This document shows, in pieces, positions 8,140-17,232 of a DNA stretch of 64,000 nucleotides. The notes under the pieces are model-generated. The model worked only from the letters and a program-made list of their open reading frames with translations. It did not search any database and was not told the DNA's origin. Source of the DNA: an uncultured Phascolarctobacterium sp. (GTDB taxonomy: Bacteria; Bacillota; Negativicutes; Acidaminococcales; Acidaminococcaceae); assembly GCA_900547415.1 (NCBI GenBank), contig URGS01000008.1, positions 6,540-70,539 on the forward strand. The letters run 5' to 3'. Positions within the stretch are counted from its first letter, which is position 1. The number at the start of each line of letters is the position of its first letter. The position numbers and the translations under genes are program-made.

Positions 8140-9057
8140 TTATTTGCCGTTTTCAAAAAGGGCTTCTACAAATTTGTCAGGCTCAAAGGGACGGAAATCC
8201 ATAATACCTTCGCCTACACCAATCCATTTAACGGGAATTCCCAGTTCCTCTTTGATTGCTACAACAACACCGCCCTTAGCAGTACCATCAAGCTTAGTCA
8301 GAACAATACCTGTTACATTGGCTGTTTCGGTAAATACCTTAGCCTGACTAATAGCATTCTGACCAGTAGTAGCGTCCAGTACAAGGAAGGTTTCATGGGG
8401 AGCTTCAGGAATCTCACGTTTAATAATGCGATGAACCTTTTCCAGCTCGTTCATCAGGTTAACCTTGTTTTGCAGACGACCAGCAGTATCAATAAAGAGA
8501 ATATCAGCCTTACGGGCAATAGATGCCTTCAATGCGTCAAACACAACTGCTGCAGGATCCGCACCTTCGTTTTGACGGATAACATCACATTTTGCTCTAT
8601 CACCCCATATTTGCAGCTGCTCGGCTGCTGCAGCACGATAGGTATCTCCTGCGGCCATAATAACCTTGTAATTGAACAGAGTAAAATAGTTGGCAAGCTT
8701 GCCAATAGTAGTAGTCTTACCTACTCCATTAACGCCAACCACCAGGATTACTGTAGGCTTAGCACCGATTCTGGTACGTTGACCGGAATCCTTTAAAAGC
8801 TCTGCAGTATATTTCTTCAAGAAGGGAATAACATCTTCAGTACTAGAAATTTCTTTAGTTTTTGCTGCATCACGTACTGCCTTAATCAGCTTTTCTGTAG
8901 TCTTTACACCGCAGTCAGCAGAAAGCAGAATCATCTCCAGCTCTTCAAGAAAGTCATCATCAATTTTAGTGGACATACCAACCAGCTCTTGAATACGGTC
9001 GGTAAAATTGCGTCTGGTTTTTGAAAGACCTTCCTTTAAACGCTCAAAAAATCCCAT
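8140..9057 (-). CDS. ftsY: SRP receptor GTPase FtsY
   Basis: Receptor for the signal recognition particle at the membrane. The NG domains are complete: GVNGVGKTTTIGKLA (G1), DTAGRLQNK (G3), TKLDGTAKGG (G4 region). At 305 residues it lacks the long acidic A domain of enterobacterial FtsY, which is normal for Firmicutes. It follows smc by six bases and ends at a strong terminator. Confidence 0.97.
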   Translation of the reverse strand: MGFFERLKEGLSKTRRNFTDRIQELVGMSTKIDDDFLEELEMILLSADCGVKTTEKLIKAVRDAAKTKEISSTEDVIPFLKKYTAELLKDSGQRTRIGAKPTVILVVGVNGVGKTTTIGKLANYFTLFNYKVIMAAGDTYRAAAAEQLQIWGDRAKCDVIRQNEGADPAAVVFDALKASIARKADILFIDTAGRLQNKVNLMNELEKVHRIIKREIPEAPHETFLVLDATTGQNAISQAKVFTETANVTGIVLTKLDGTAKGGVVVAIKEELGIPVKWIGVGEGIMDFRPFEPDKFVEALFENGK

Positions 9058-9063
9058 AACACA

Positions 9064-12000
9064 CTACTCCTTTGCATTTATTTTGACGGATAATAATTTG
9101 GATACACCAGATTCTTCCATAGTTACACCATACATTATATCAGCACATTCCATTGTTCCTTTACGATGTGTAATAACAATGAACTGGGTGTCTGCTGAAT
9201 ATTCTCTAAGGAATTTAGAAAAACGAACAATGTTCGCATCGTCTAAAGCTGCATCAATTTCGTCCAGAATGCAGAACGGTGACGGCTGATAGCTTAGCAA
9301 GGCAAATAACAGAGCAATAACCGTCAGGGCTCTTTCACCGCCGGACAATAGATATAGACTTTGTAGCTTCTTGCCCGGAGGCTGCACCTCTATATCAATA
9401 CCGGATTCCAGAATATTTTCTGGGTCTGTCAATTTCAGGATAGCTGTACCACCGCCAAAGAGTTTGATATAGCAATCTGAGAAATAAACATTAATCTTGG
9501 CGAAGGCGTCCTTGAAGCGTTTAGTCATACCTGAGTTAATTTCGCCGATGACTGCCTCCAGATTGTCCTTTGCAGTACACAAATCCGCGTACTGCTTTGC
9601 CAAAAACTCACTGCGTTCTTTAACAGCCTGATATTCCTCTATTGCAGAAGGATTAACAGGACCTAGGTCAGCAATGCTTAAAGCCAAACGGCTTTCATTT
9701 TTTTGCAGGCCTTTATTGTCAAGGTCTGCTAAGTCACTTAAATCAACCTTACGGGCGGACGCCTCGTCAAGATTATAATCATCACTGAGCTGTGACAAAG
9801 CATGTTCATAATCGCTTTGCTGCTTGGTTAGCTCCAGCTCAAGCTGACGCAGTTTATTTTCTATTTGGCTTGTTTGTTTGCCAAGCTCAATCAGCTCCTG
9901 CTCCAAGCCATGATGTGCCGCTAACAAGGAGCTGCGTTCTTCAGCATAGCGGTCCTTGCCGCCAAGAATATTCTTTAAATCCTCCATAAGCAGGATACTG
10001 TTCTTGTTCAGTTCCTCCTGCTCCTGACGACATTCTTCTATAATAGCACTCAGGCGCTCCTGTTCTGATAGATTATTCTTGGCCTCGTCTCGTAGACGCA
10101 ACGTATCATCATCAAGATTACGCATTCGCTCTGAAATAAGCTCAGACTTGCCAGATGCTGTTTCCTGTTGAATTCTTGCATCCTGAAGCTGATTATCAAT
10201 AGAAGTAAGAGTACTGCCCTGCATAGCGATCTGGCGCTGCAATTCCTCTAAAAGCTGCTTAGCCTCGCTATCCTGGGCCTCTGATTCCTGAACCTTGGCA
10301 CGCAGCGACTTGATTTTGTCCCTATTGGCCATGTATTCATTAGTAATTATACTGCGGTCATCTAAAAGCAGTGCTAATTTTTCATTTTCACGGCATTTTT
10401 CCTGTTCAAGCTGTTCTAGGCGCAGCTTAAGCTCGCTAAATTTTAGACGAAGCTGCTGTAGCCGGGAGTTAGCATCATTAAGCTTCTTTTCAGCTGCTGC
10501 GGCCAATTCCTCCTGCTCTTCAATCTGCTCCTGCCAGGACAGCATTTCCTTATGAAGGTCAGCTATTTCAGCCTGCATTTGCTGAATATCACGCTGACGG
10601 CTCAAAAAACCTTCCTTTTGTTTACGGCTGCCGCCAGTCATACTGCCTCCAGCGTTTACAACATCGCCGGATAAGGTAACGACTCTTAATCTATATTTGC
10701 TTGCTTTGGCTGCCGTTAAAGCAGCATCAATATTTTCAGCAATGAGAACTCTGCCTAAAAGAAAGCGGATAGCATTTTCTGCTTCTTCATCGCAGTCAAT
10801 AAGATCAACTGCAAAGCCACAGATTCCAGAAAGCTTGTCCAGCTTTGTCTCTTCAAGGGTAGGTGTGCGCTTTTGTACAGTATCCAATGGCAGGAAGGTT
10901 GCACGACCTGCATTGTGCTGCTTTAGATATGCTATAGCCTCCTTGGCTGTTGCAGCATCCCTAGTGACGATGTTTTGCGCACCTTCGCCTAAAGCAGTTT
11001 CAATAGCAGTAATATACTTTTCATCTACATTAATCAGTTCTGCAGCAACACCGATAATACCACTATGCCACTGCTCCTGTGCCTTGATTATAGTTTTTAT
11101 GCCATAGCCAAAGCCTTCATAGGAGGCCTGCATTTTCTGCAGGGACTGCTCCCTTGTTTCAGCAGCAGTCAATCGACGCTGACAATCCTGCTGCTGCGCA
11201 GTAAGAGATTTAATAGTATTTTTTAGATTTTCCAGCTCTGTATTAAGGATTACAGAAAGCTTGCCTGCTGTTTCACCATCATGCTGATTGCGACTCTGAG
11301 ACTCCAGCAGATTGCTATATTGCTCCTCCAGCTTGCTTAGAACTGCTTCAGTATCATCAATATTCTTTTTTAAAGCATCTCTGCGTTTAACACGCTGCTC
11401 CTGAGCCTGTTCCTCACTGCGAAGCTCATTGCGTATTTTAAGCAGCTCCTGCATGGAAGCAAAGAGCTTAGACTGCTCAGCCTCGTTACGATGCTTCGCT
11501 TCCTCCAAGGCCTTTTCCTGCTCATTTTTTTCACGGGTAAGCTTTTGTACCTGAAGGTCAGCTGCAATACGCTTTTTCTCAACAGTATCAAATTCCTCAG
11601 CCAGCTCCTGCATTTTTCTTTCCAATTCATCGGCCTGCTCAGAAATTTTGCTGTTGCGTTGATCTATTCTTTCACTAGCTTTGATATTTTGCTGAATACG
11701 CTCCTCCAAAATACCTTGGGTACCGCGAATCTTTTCTAAAGCTGTTTCCTTGTTTTTGATTTCGTCCTGCAGCTTACTGTAGCTTTCTGCTAAAGCATCC
11801 AGCTCAAGCTGCAGATTAGCTGCTTCTGCCTGCTTGCTGCTTAAAACTGCAGCTTTTTCAGCATAGACCGTCTGTAAATCCTGCTGCTTGTTTAACAGCT
11901 GTTCTTTAGCATCAGCCATACCATTCAGCTTGCGCATAAGTACGGACAGACGACAACGGCGCAGCTCTTCGTTCAATAAATTGAACTGTTTGGTTTTTTC

Positions 12001-12636
12001 CGCCGCAACTGCCAAAGGTGCGACCTGGTTTTCCACCTCAGTCTTAATATCGTAAATACGTGTAAGGTTTGCGGCAGTATCATCCAAGCGTCTTGCTGCA
12101 TCCTTCTTGCGCAGTCTGTATTTAGCAATTCCTGCAGCTTCCTCAAACAAGGCTCTGCGCTCTTCTGGGCGACTATTGAGGATTTCGTCGATTTTGTTCT
12201 GACCAATGATGGACATAGAACCCTTGCCTAGGCCAGTATCCGCCATCAGGTCAACAATATCCTTAAGACGGCAGCTCTTTTTATTGATAGCATATTCGCT
12301 GTCGCCACTTCTATAAAGACGTCTTGTAAGACTAACCTCATCAAAATCCAAAGGCAAAACGTGATCTGTGTTGTCAAAGTTGACAGTTACTTCCGCTACG
12401 CCTAAGGCCCTGCGTCTGCTGCTGCCGGAGAAAATTACATCCTCCATTTTGCTGCCACGCAGATAACGAGCGCTTTGTTCGCCTAAAACCCAAAGAATGG
12501 CATCAGAAATATTACTCTTGCCAGATCCATTAGGTCCAACAACAGCAGTAATGCCTTTGTCAAAGCTTAATTCAATTTTATCAGCAAAGGATTTGAAGCC
12601 ATAGGTCGTAAAGGACTTTAACCGCACTAAAATCAC
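9064..12636 (-). CDS. smc: Chromosome segregation protein SMC
   Basis: The condensin ATPase that organises and segregates the chromosome. The N-terminal Walker A (GPNGSGKSN), the long coiled coils around a central hinge (about residues 500-680, with the GGSMTGGS hinge signature), the C-terminal signature LSGGERAL and the Walker [14 protein letters not shown] are all present. At about 1190 residues it is full length. The first codon is GTG at 12636; a second GTG at 12627 is an equally plausible start given the upstream AAAGGTGAT. It is co-transcribed with ftsY. Confidence 0.97.
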   Translation of the reverse strand: MILVRLKSFTTYGFKSFADKIELSFDKGITAVVGPNGSGKSNISDAILWVLGEQSARYLRGSKMEDVIFSGSSRRRALGVAEVTVNFDNTDHVLPLDFDEVSLTRRLYRSGDSEYAINKKSCRLKDIVDLMADTGLGKGSMSIIGQNKIDEILNSRPEERRALFEEAAGIAKYRLRKKDAARRLDDTAANLTRIYDIKTEVENQVAPLAVAAEKTKQFNLLNEELRRCRLSVLMRKLNGMADAKEQLLNKQQDLQTVYAEKAAVLSSKQAEAANLQLELDALAESYSKLQDEIKNKETALEKIRGTQGILEERIQQNIKASERIDQRNSKISEQADELERKMQELAEEFDTVEKKRIAADLQVQKLTREKNEQEKALEEAKHRNEAEQSKLFASMQELLKIRNELRSEEQAQEQRVKRRDALKKNIDDTEAVLSKLEEQYSNLLESQSRNQHDGETAGKLSVILNTELENLKNTIKSLTAQQQDCQRRLTAAETREQSLQKMQASYEGFGYGIKTIIKAQEQWHSGIIGVAAELINVDEKYITAIETALGEGAQNIVTRDAATAKEAIAYLKQHNAGRATFLPLDTVQKRTPTLEETKLDKLSGICGFAVDLIDCDEEAENAIRFLLGRVLIAENIDAALTAAKASKYRLRVVTLSGDVVNAGGSMTGGSRKQKEGFLSRQRDIQQMQAEIADLHKEMLSWQEQIEEQEELAAAAEKKLNDANSRLQQLRLKFSELKLRLEQLEQEKCRENEKLALLLDDRSIITNEYMANRDKIKSLRAKVQESEAQDSEAKQLLEELQRQIAMQGSTLTSIDNQLQDARIQQETASGKSELISERMRNLDDDTLRLRDEAKNNLSEQERLSAIIEECRQEQEELNKNSILLMEDLKNILGGKDRYAEERSSLLAAHHGLEQELIELGKQTSQIENKLRQLELELTKQQSDYEHALSQLSDDYNLDEASARKVDLSDLADLDNKGLQKNESRLALSIADLGPVNPSAIEEYQAVKERSEFLAKQYADLCTAKDNLEAVIGEINSGMTKRFKDAFAKINVYFSDCYIKLFGGGTAILKLTDPENILESGIDIEVQPPGKKLQSLYLLSGGERALTVIALLFALLSYQPSPFCILDEIDAALDDANIVRFSKFLREYSADTQFIVITHRKGTMECADIMYGVTMEESGVSKLLSVKINAKE

Positions 12637-12662
12637 CTTTTCCTAAATTTTCGTATCATTTT

Positions 12663-12692
12663 ATTTTATCATATATAGGCTGCACTACTCAA
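12663..12692 (-). promoter_or_regulatory. Putative smc-ftsY promoter
   Basis: TTGAGT (12687-12692) and TAAAAT (12663-12668) on the minus strand with an 18-base spacer, about 27 bases before the smc start. Confidence 0.5.
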
Positions 12693-12697
12693 CCTTT

Positions 12698-13726
12698 TTA
12701 GTTATGCAATTTTTGCATAAAATTCTTTTCTAATGCCTCTGCTTGGCAGCACATTGCATCAGTATGGCGGACCTCAAGAGTATTTAGCAGATATTGCTTC
12801 TTCCAATAGGCAATATTAGCATTCTTTTGCCCCCTGACTTTAGACTCCAAGCTTGGGTGACAGTAAAGCACAACGTCCCTTATTTCCATGGCACTTAGCT
12901 TTGCTATTTCAGGAGTCAGCTGTTCACGAATTGCCCTGCTTTTTACAAGCTCACCCATTGCCGGATGAAAAGGGCCTGCCACAATATTGCCAGGAGAACA
13001 CAGCTCCTCATCAGGCTGAAGGCCAATTCTGATAACCTTAATCCCTGCACTTTCCATAGCTGTATAAAGGTAGGAGCTTTGTTCTACAGCTTCCTCCAGA
13101 CTCAGGGGTACAAAGGAGCCTTCCCTAAAAGACTTTTCTAATGGCGTACCCTTTATTACAAGCAACGGATAAATACGGGCAATATCTGGTCTCATCTTGA
13201 TAACCTTAGCAGCAGTTTCCTTGACGCTGGAAAAGGATTGCTCAGGCATACCAACCATTAGCTGCAGTCCGACCTTAAAGCCGTATTGACGCAGCAGTAC
13301 TACTGCAGGCTCTACCTGCTCTGCTGTATGGCCACGCTCTGCTGCAGCAAGTACCCTGTTGTCCAAGGATTGTACTCCCAGCTCCACAAGCTTTACCCCA
13401 TGCTTACCCAATAGCTCCAGGGCTTCAGGATTAATGTAGTCAGGTCTTGTAGAAAGACGCACACTGCCAATAATCTTTTGGGCAATAAGCTCATCAGTCA
13501 AAGACAATAGCTGTTTTTGCAGCTCTGCATCTAAGCCTGTGAAGGAGCCTCCATAAAAGGCTGCTTCATTATCAACAGAAGGCTTGAGCCATTGCAGCCA
13601 TTTATTTATTTGTTCCCTCGCACCTTGCAGGGCTGGATTTTTTTGTCCACTAATGGTCTTTTGATTGCAAAACACACATTGGTGAGGACAACCGGCGTGA
13701 GGAATAAAAATCGGTAAAATAGACAT
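12698..13726 (-). CDS. Elp3-like radical SAM protein
   Basis: A 342-residue radical SAM enzyme. The iron-sulfur motif is CPHQCVFC near residue 13, followed by the glycine-rich AAFYGGSFTGLD and the RLSTRPDYI strand seen in Elp3/COG1243-type proteins. It lacks the C-terminal acetyltransferase domain of true Elp3. Proteins of this group sit beside smc-ftsY in many Firmicutes (near rnc, which is absent here), and their substrate, probably an RNA base, is unknown. An AAGGAAAG ribosome binding site precedes the ATG. Confidence 0.85.
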   Translation of the reverse strand: MSILPIFIPHAGCPHQCVFCNQKTISGQKNPALQGAREQINKWLQWLKPSVDNEAAFYGGSFTGLDAELQKQLLSLTDELIAQKIIGSVRLSTRPDYINPEALELLGKHGVKLVELGVQSLDNRVLAAAERGHTAEQVEPAVVLLRQYGFKVGLQLMVGMPEQSFSSVKETAAKVIKMRPDIARIYPLLVIKGTPLEKSFREGSFVPLSLEEAVEQSSYLYTAMESAGIKVIRIGLQPDEELCSPGNIVAGPFHPAMGELVKSRAIREQLTPEIAKLSAMEIRDVVLYCHPSLESKVRGQKNANIAYWKKQYLLNTLEVRHTDAMCCQAEALEKNFMQKLHN

Positions 13727-13870
13727 TGTTCTTTCCTTATCATTTATATTCTGACAATGTTAGGTATTAATTGGTTTCATAAGAAACACTAATCAGCCAT
13801 TTATACATTAAGCATAAATTATGATAAATAACGCGTAATAAACAGCTGTAATCTCTCCTTTTCTTCATCA

Positions 13871-13903
13871 GAAAAAAGGCAGTTCTAAAAAGAGCTGCCC
13901 TTT
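13871..13903 (-). terminator. Intrinsic terminator after the HAD phosphatase gene
   Basis: Stem GGCAG/CTGCC extended by TCT/AGA across one mismatch (13878-13899), followed on the minus strand by six Ts. It lies four bases past the stop of the HAD gene. Confidence 0.82.
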
Positions 13904-13906
13904 GCA

Positions 13907-14719
13907 TTAAAATTCCTTTGCCTGTTCAGTTAAAATGCTTTCCAAAGCCATGGCCACGCCATCATTGTCATTGGAGGCAGTAATAATCTTAGCTGCGTTT
14001 AAAACCTTATCCGTAGCATTGGACACTGCAACGCCTATACCTGCATTGGCAACCATATCATAGTCATTATTGGAATCACCAAGGCACATAATTTCTTCAG
14101 CAGAAATATTATAATGCTCCGCTACAGCTTTGACCGCCATCCATTTATTAATGCCGGGTTCCATAAGCTCCAAAAAGTTTGGCTGAGAATTATAGATGTC
14201 AAGCTTATCACCGAAATGCTTTTCAAAATCAGCACGCACCTGAGCAGCCTCTTCCAAAGGAGAAATAACAAGCAGCTTATAGGGAGCTTCCTTCATATCA
14301 TACAAGGACGGACCAACCTCCCTAATGGGAATATTTTGAATACGTCCATAGTATTCAGAAAACTCATTGCCCTTTTCTACACATACATCATCGTTAATAT
14401 AGTACTGCAGATAATAGCCCTTTTCCTTGCAAAACTTAAGAACCTCCTGTGCAGTTTCAGCCTTCATCTTGTGCTCATAGAACACCTTGCCGCTTTGGCT
14501 GCCCTTAACTAAGGCACCATTGTAGGTTACTAAGGGTACATCCAAGTCCAAGCTTTCAGCATAAGGACGTGCAGAAATAAACATTCTGCCAGTAGCTATC
14601 AGAAAAATTTTACCTGCCTCAATAGCTTTACGAATAGCATCTCGTGTTCTTTGGGAAATTTTTTTATCACTTGTCAAAAGAGTGCCGTCCATATCGCAGG
14701 CAATCAATTTTATATCCAT
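13907..14719 (-). CDS. Cof-type HAD-IIB family phosphatase
   Basis: A 270-residue haloacid dehalogenase-superfamily hydrolase. Motif I is IACDMDGTLLTSD (catalytic Asp), motif II is the ATGR segment, and motif IV is GDSNNDYDM near the C-terminus, with a type IIB cap between. Relatives dephosphorylate sugar phosphates or cofactors such as FMN and PLP, and the substrate cannot be read from sequence. The start at 14719 has GGAG eight bases upstream. No operon partner is evident. Confidence 0.9.
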   Translation of the reverse strand: MDIKLIACDMDGTLLTSDKKISQRTRDAIRKAIEAGKIFLIATGRMFISARPYAESLDLDVPLVTYNGALVKGSQSGKVFYEHKMKAETAQEVLKFCKEKGYYLQYYINDDVCVEKGNEFSEYYGRIQNIPIREVGPSLYDMKEAPYKLLVISPLEEAAQVRADFEKHFGDKLDIYNSQPNFLELMEPGINKWMAVKAVAEHYNISAEEIMCLGDSNNDYDMVANAGIGVAVSNATDKVLNAAKIITASNDNDGVAMALESILTEQAKEF

Positions 14720-14772
14720 TATTGTTGCTCCATTCATTTTAAATAAGCCCTGTCAAACAGTACCTAAAGATT

Positions 14773-15138
14773 TTAAACAGCATCCTGCTCAGCAATATCC
14801 CTTAAAATACCGCCGATTAATGTTGCCAATGCAGAAAATACTACTAAAAAGCCTATTTCAGCGTAGCCAAGATTCATGGAATAGCCTGGCATAAATGTGC
14901 ATAAAAGCTGAGCAGTCAGCAGAGTAATACAGTAAACTGCAGCTTTTCCTGTAAAATAAGGCAGATTTTTACTGGAATGATACTCAACTAATGTAGTAAC
15001 AGCTGCAATAATAAAGCTGCCGGCGACAAGTCCGCCTAAAGTTACGACCTGTATAAAGCAGCCCAAATAATTACTAATGAAAAAAATAACTCCCAATGTA
15101 AGCCATTGGGTAAAAATATTGTATAACAATTTCATCAC
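14773..15138 (-). CDS. Small membrane protein of unknown function
   Basis: A 121-residue hydrophobic protein with about four predicted transmembrane helices (roughly residues 8-27, 32-48, 62-82 and 91-112). The tail RDIAEQDAV is short and polar. I do not recognise the family with confidence; it could belong to one of the small four-helix integral membrane families (for example DUF2512-like). It lies alone between the HAD gene and the divergent yhdT-panF unit. Confidence 0.6.
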   Translation of the reverse strand: MMKLLYNIFTQWLTLGVIFFISNYLGCFIQVVTLGGLVAGSFIIAAVTTLVEYHSSKNLPYFTGKAAVYCITLLTAQLLCTFMPGYSMNLGYAEIGFLVVFSALATLIGGILRDIAEQDAV

Positions 15139-15230
15139 CGAGAATAATTATAGCATATTTTAGAAGGCAGGCCAATGGTATTTAGCCACCACAATCTTTG
15201 CTCTATTTAAAATTATCCAAATATTGTTGT

Positions 15231-15247
15231 TACTTTACTGTAAAGTA
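15231..15247 (+). promoter_or_regulatory. Perfect palindrome at the yhdT-panF promoter
   Basis: TACTTTAC-T-GTAAAGTA, an eight-base inverted repeat around one T. It lies just before TGCTACAAT (an extended -10-like element at 15248-15256), so a bound regulator would cover the promoter. No regulator is identified in the window. Confidence 0.55.
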
Positions 15248-15305
15248 TGCTACAATGTCTTTGATTAAAATTAAATAGCACTGAAGTGCGAAAGGAGCTT
15301 TCATA

Positions 15306-15566
15306 ATGAAACGAAGCGAAAAATTCCGTCAGGCCAACCGGGAGGCTAAGGCTACTGTAGTGGCAGCGGCGGCGGTAATCCTTTTTTGGTGTATCGCTGG
15401 CTTCGGTCTTGCCGATGTTGACATTTCCTTCTATCACACTCCCCTTTGGGTATGGGGAGGCTGCGTCGGAACCTGGCTTTTTGCCATTCTGGTTACGGTC
15501 ATTCTTTCTGAAAAGGTATTTGTCAATTTTGACTTAGATGACAAGGAGGAAAAGCACAATGGGTAA
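15306..15566 (+). CDS. yhdT: YhdT family small membrane protein
   Basis: An 86-residue protein with two transmembrane helices (about residues 18-38 and 48-68), matching the YhdT/DUF997 family encoded next to sodium/pantothenate symporters. It probably acts with PanF, though its exact role is not known. AAAGGAG lies eight bases before the ATG. Its stop overlaps the start of panF by eight bases, which couples the two. Confidence 0.9.
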   Translation: MKRSEKFRQANREAKATVVAAAAVILFWCIAGFGLADVDISFYHTPLWVWGGCVGTWLFAILVTVILSEKVFVNFDLDDKEEKHNG

Positions 15567-17055
15567 TATAGTAAATCTGCTTCCAGTCCTTGTTTTCCTA
15601 GTAGCCCTTTTAGGCATCAGCGCCTATATTCAGCGCTCATCTAAGCAGGAGCGTGAAAAGAACTTTGCCAAGGATTATTTTATCGGCGGTCGTACTCTTG
15701 GCGGTTTTGTCCTGGCAATGACTACTGCTGCAACCTACAGCAGTGTTAGTACCTTTGTAGGCGGTCCTGGCATGGCTTGGATTATTGGCTATGGCTGGCT
15801 CTATATGGCAATTGTTCAGGTAGTCGTTATATTCCTTGTACTTGGCGTTTTTGGTAAGAAAATTGCTCTTATAGCCCGTGAAATCGATGCTGTAACAGTT
15901 ATCGACGTTTTGCGTGCCCGTTATCAGTCTAATTTTCTTGCAAATATGTCTGCTCTGGTTATTGTTGCCTTCTTCTGTGCTACAATGGTAGCTCAGTTTG
16001 TTGGTGCAGCCAAGCTTTTTGAAGCTGTAACAGGCTTTTCCTACCTTACAGGTCTCAGCCTGTTTGGTTTGATTGTTGTTATTTATACTACTATTGGCGG
16101 TTTTAAGGGTGTTGCCGTAACAGATGCCTGCTGTGCCGTAGCGATGATTGTAGGCATGAGCCTGCTTTTGGGTGCTATGATGGAGACAGGCGGCGGCTTT
16201 GATAAGATGATGACTTACATCAGCACTACTCACCCTGACATGCTGGAGCCTCTTTCTCGTGGTAAAATGCCCATTTCCCTTTACATCAGCCAATGGCTGC
16301 TGGTTGGTATTTGTACATTGGCTCTGCCCCAATCCGTCGTTCGCGGCATTAGCTACAAAAACACCAAGGCTCTCCATAGAGCGATGATTATTGGTACTGT
16401 AGTAATTGGTGCCATGACCTTGGTAGCTACCTGGATTGGTATTCTCAGCAAGGGTATTCTTACTGAAGGCCTTGTAGCTTATGGCAACAGCGTAGATAAT
16501 ATTACTCCTACTGCTATTATCAAAAGCATGAGTCCCTTCTGGGCCGGCGTAATCATTATTGGACCTATTGCGGCGACCATTTCCACTGTATCTTCTTTGC
16601 TCCTCAGTTCCTCCTCCTCCATCGTTAAAGACGTTTACATGAATATCAAAAACGAAAAAGGCGAAGACCTGAGCAACAACGCAGTAAGAATGTACAGCCT
16701 GACTGCAACTATTATCTTGGGTCTGATTGTTTATGTTATCGCAATTGATCCTCCCAGCGTAATCTGGCAGATTAATATGTTCGCCTTCGGCGGTCTGGAA
16801 ACTGCCTTCTTCTGGGTACTGCTTTTAGGTCTGTTCTGGCCAAAGGCTAATAAAAACGGTGCTATTGCGGCTATGCTGGGCGGTGTTATCATCTACTGTG
16901 CAACCATGGCTATGAAGATTAAGGTTTTGGACCTGCACCAGATTGTTCTTGGTATTGGCTTCTCTCTGGTACTCTTCCTTATTGGCAACGCTATGGGCAA
17001 GCCAGCAGACGAAAAAACTCTGCGTATCTTCTTCCCTGAGCGTTACGACGACTAA
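15559..17055 (+). CDS. panF: Sodium/pantothenate symporter
   Basis: A 498-residue sodium:solute symporter with about 13 transmembrane helices. The region FIGGRTLGGFVLAMTTAATYSS is the SSS-family substrate/sodium site, and IGPIAATISTVSSLLLSSSSSIVKD carries the serines that ligate sodium. Together with YhdT this points to pantothenate import for coenzyme A synthesis. The start at 15559 has AAGGAGG at good spacing. The palindrome upstream of yhdT suggests repression or activation by an unknown regulator. A terminator follows at 17074. Confidence 0.92.
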   Translation: MGNIVNLLPVLVFLVALLGISAYIQRSSKQEREKNFAKDYFIGGRTLGGFVLAMTTAATYSSVSTFVGGPGMAWIIGYGWLYMAIVQVVVIFLVLGVFGKKIALIAREIDAVTVIDVLRARYQSNFLANMSALVIVAFFCATMVAQFVGAAKLFEAVTGFSYLTGLSLFGLIVVIYTTIGGFKGVAVTDACCAVAMIVGMSLLLGAMMETGGGFDKMMTYISTTHPDMLEPLSRGKMPISLYISQWLLVGICTLALPQSVVRGISYKNTKALHRAMIIGTVVIGAMTLVATWIGILSKGILTEGLVAYGNSVDNITPTAIIKSMSPFWAGVIIIGPIAATISTVSSLLLSSSSSIVKDVYMNIKNEKGEDLSNNAVRMYSLTATIILGLIVYVIAIDPPSVIWQINMFAFGGLETAFFWVLLLGLFWPKANKNGAIAAMLGGVIIYCATMAMKIKVLDLHQIVLGIGFSLVLFLIGNAMGKPADEKTLRIFFPERYDD

Positions 17056-17073
17056 CCATACAAACATACAAAT

Positions 17074-17110
17074 AAAGCTCTGAGGCTGCTAAAGGCTTCA
17101 GAGCTTTTCT
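17074..17110 (+). terminator. Intrinsic terminator after panF
   Basis: Stem AAAGCTCTGA / TCAGAGCTTT (17074-17083 with 17098-17107) followed by TTTTC on the plus strand, 18 bases past the panF stop. Confidence 0.85.
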
Positions 17111-17176
17111 ATTTACATTATATAAATTTCTAATATTATACAAATAACCACAGAAACAAATAATGAAAAAGTCAGC

Positions 17177-17215
17177 AAAAAATGGATGCCTTCCTGTTTG
17201 AAGAAGACATCCATT
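17177..17215 (-). terminator. Intrinsic terminator after the TRAP permease
   Basis: Stem AATGGATG / CATCCATT (17181-17188 with 17208-17215), extended inward by CTTC/GAAG after one mismatch, then TTTTTT on the minus strand. Confidence 0.85.
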
Positions 17216-17232
17216 AGTTTTTTAGTTATGAC

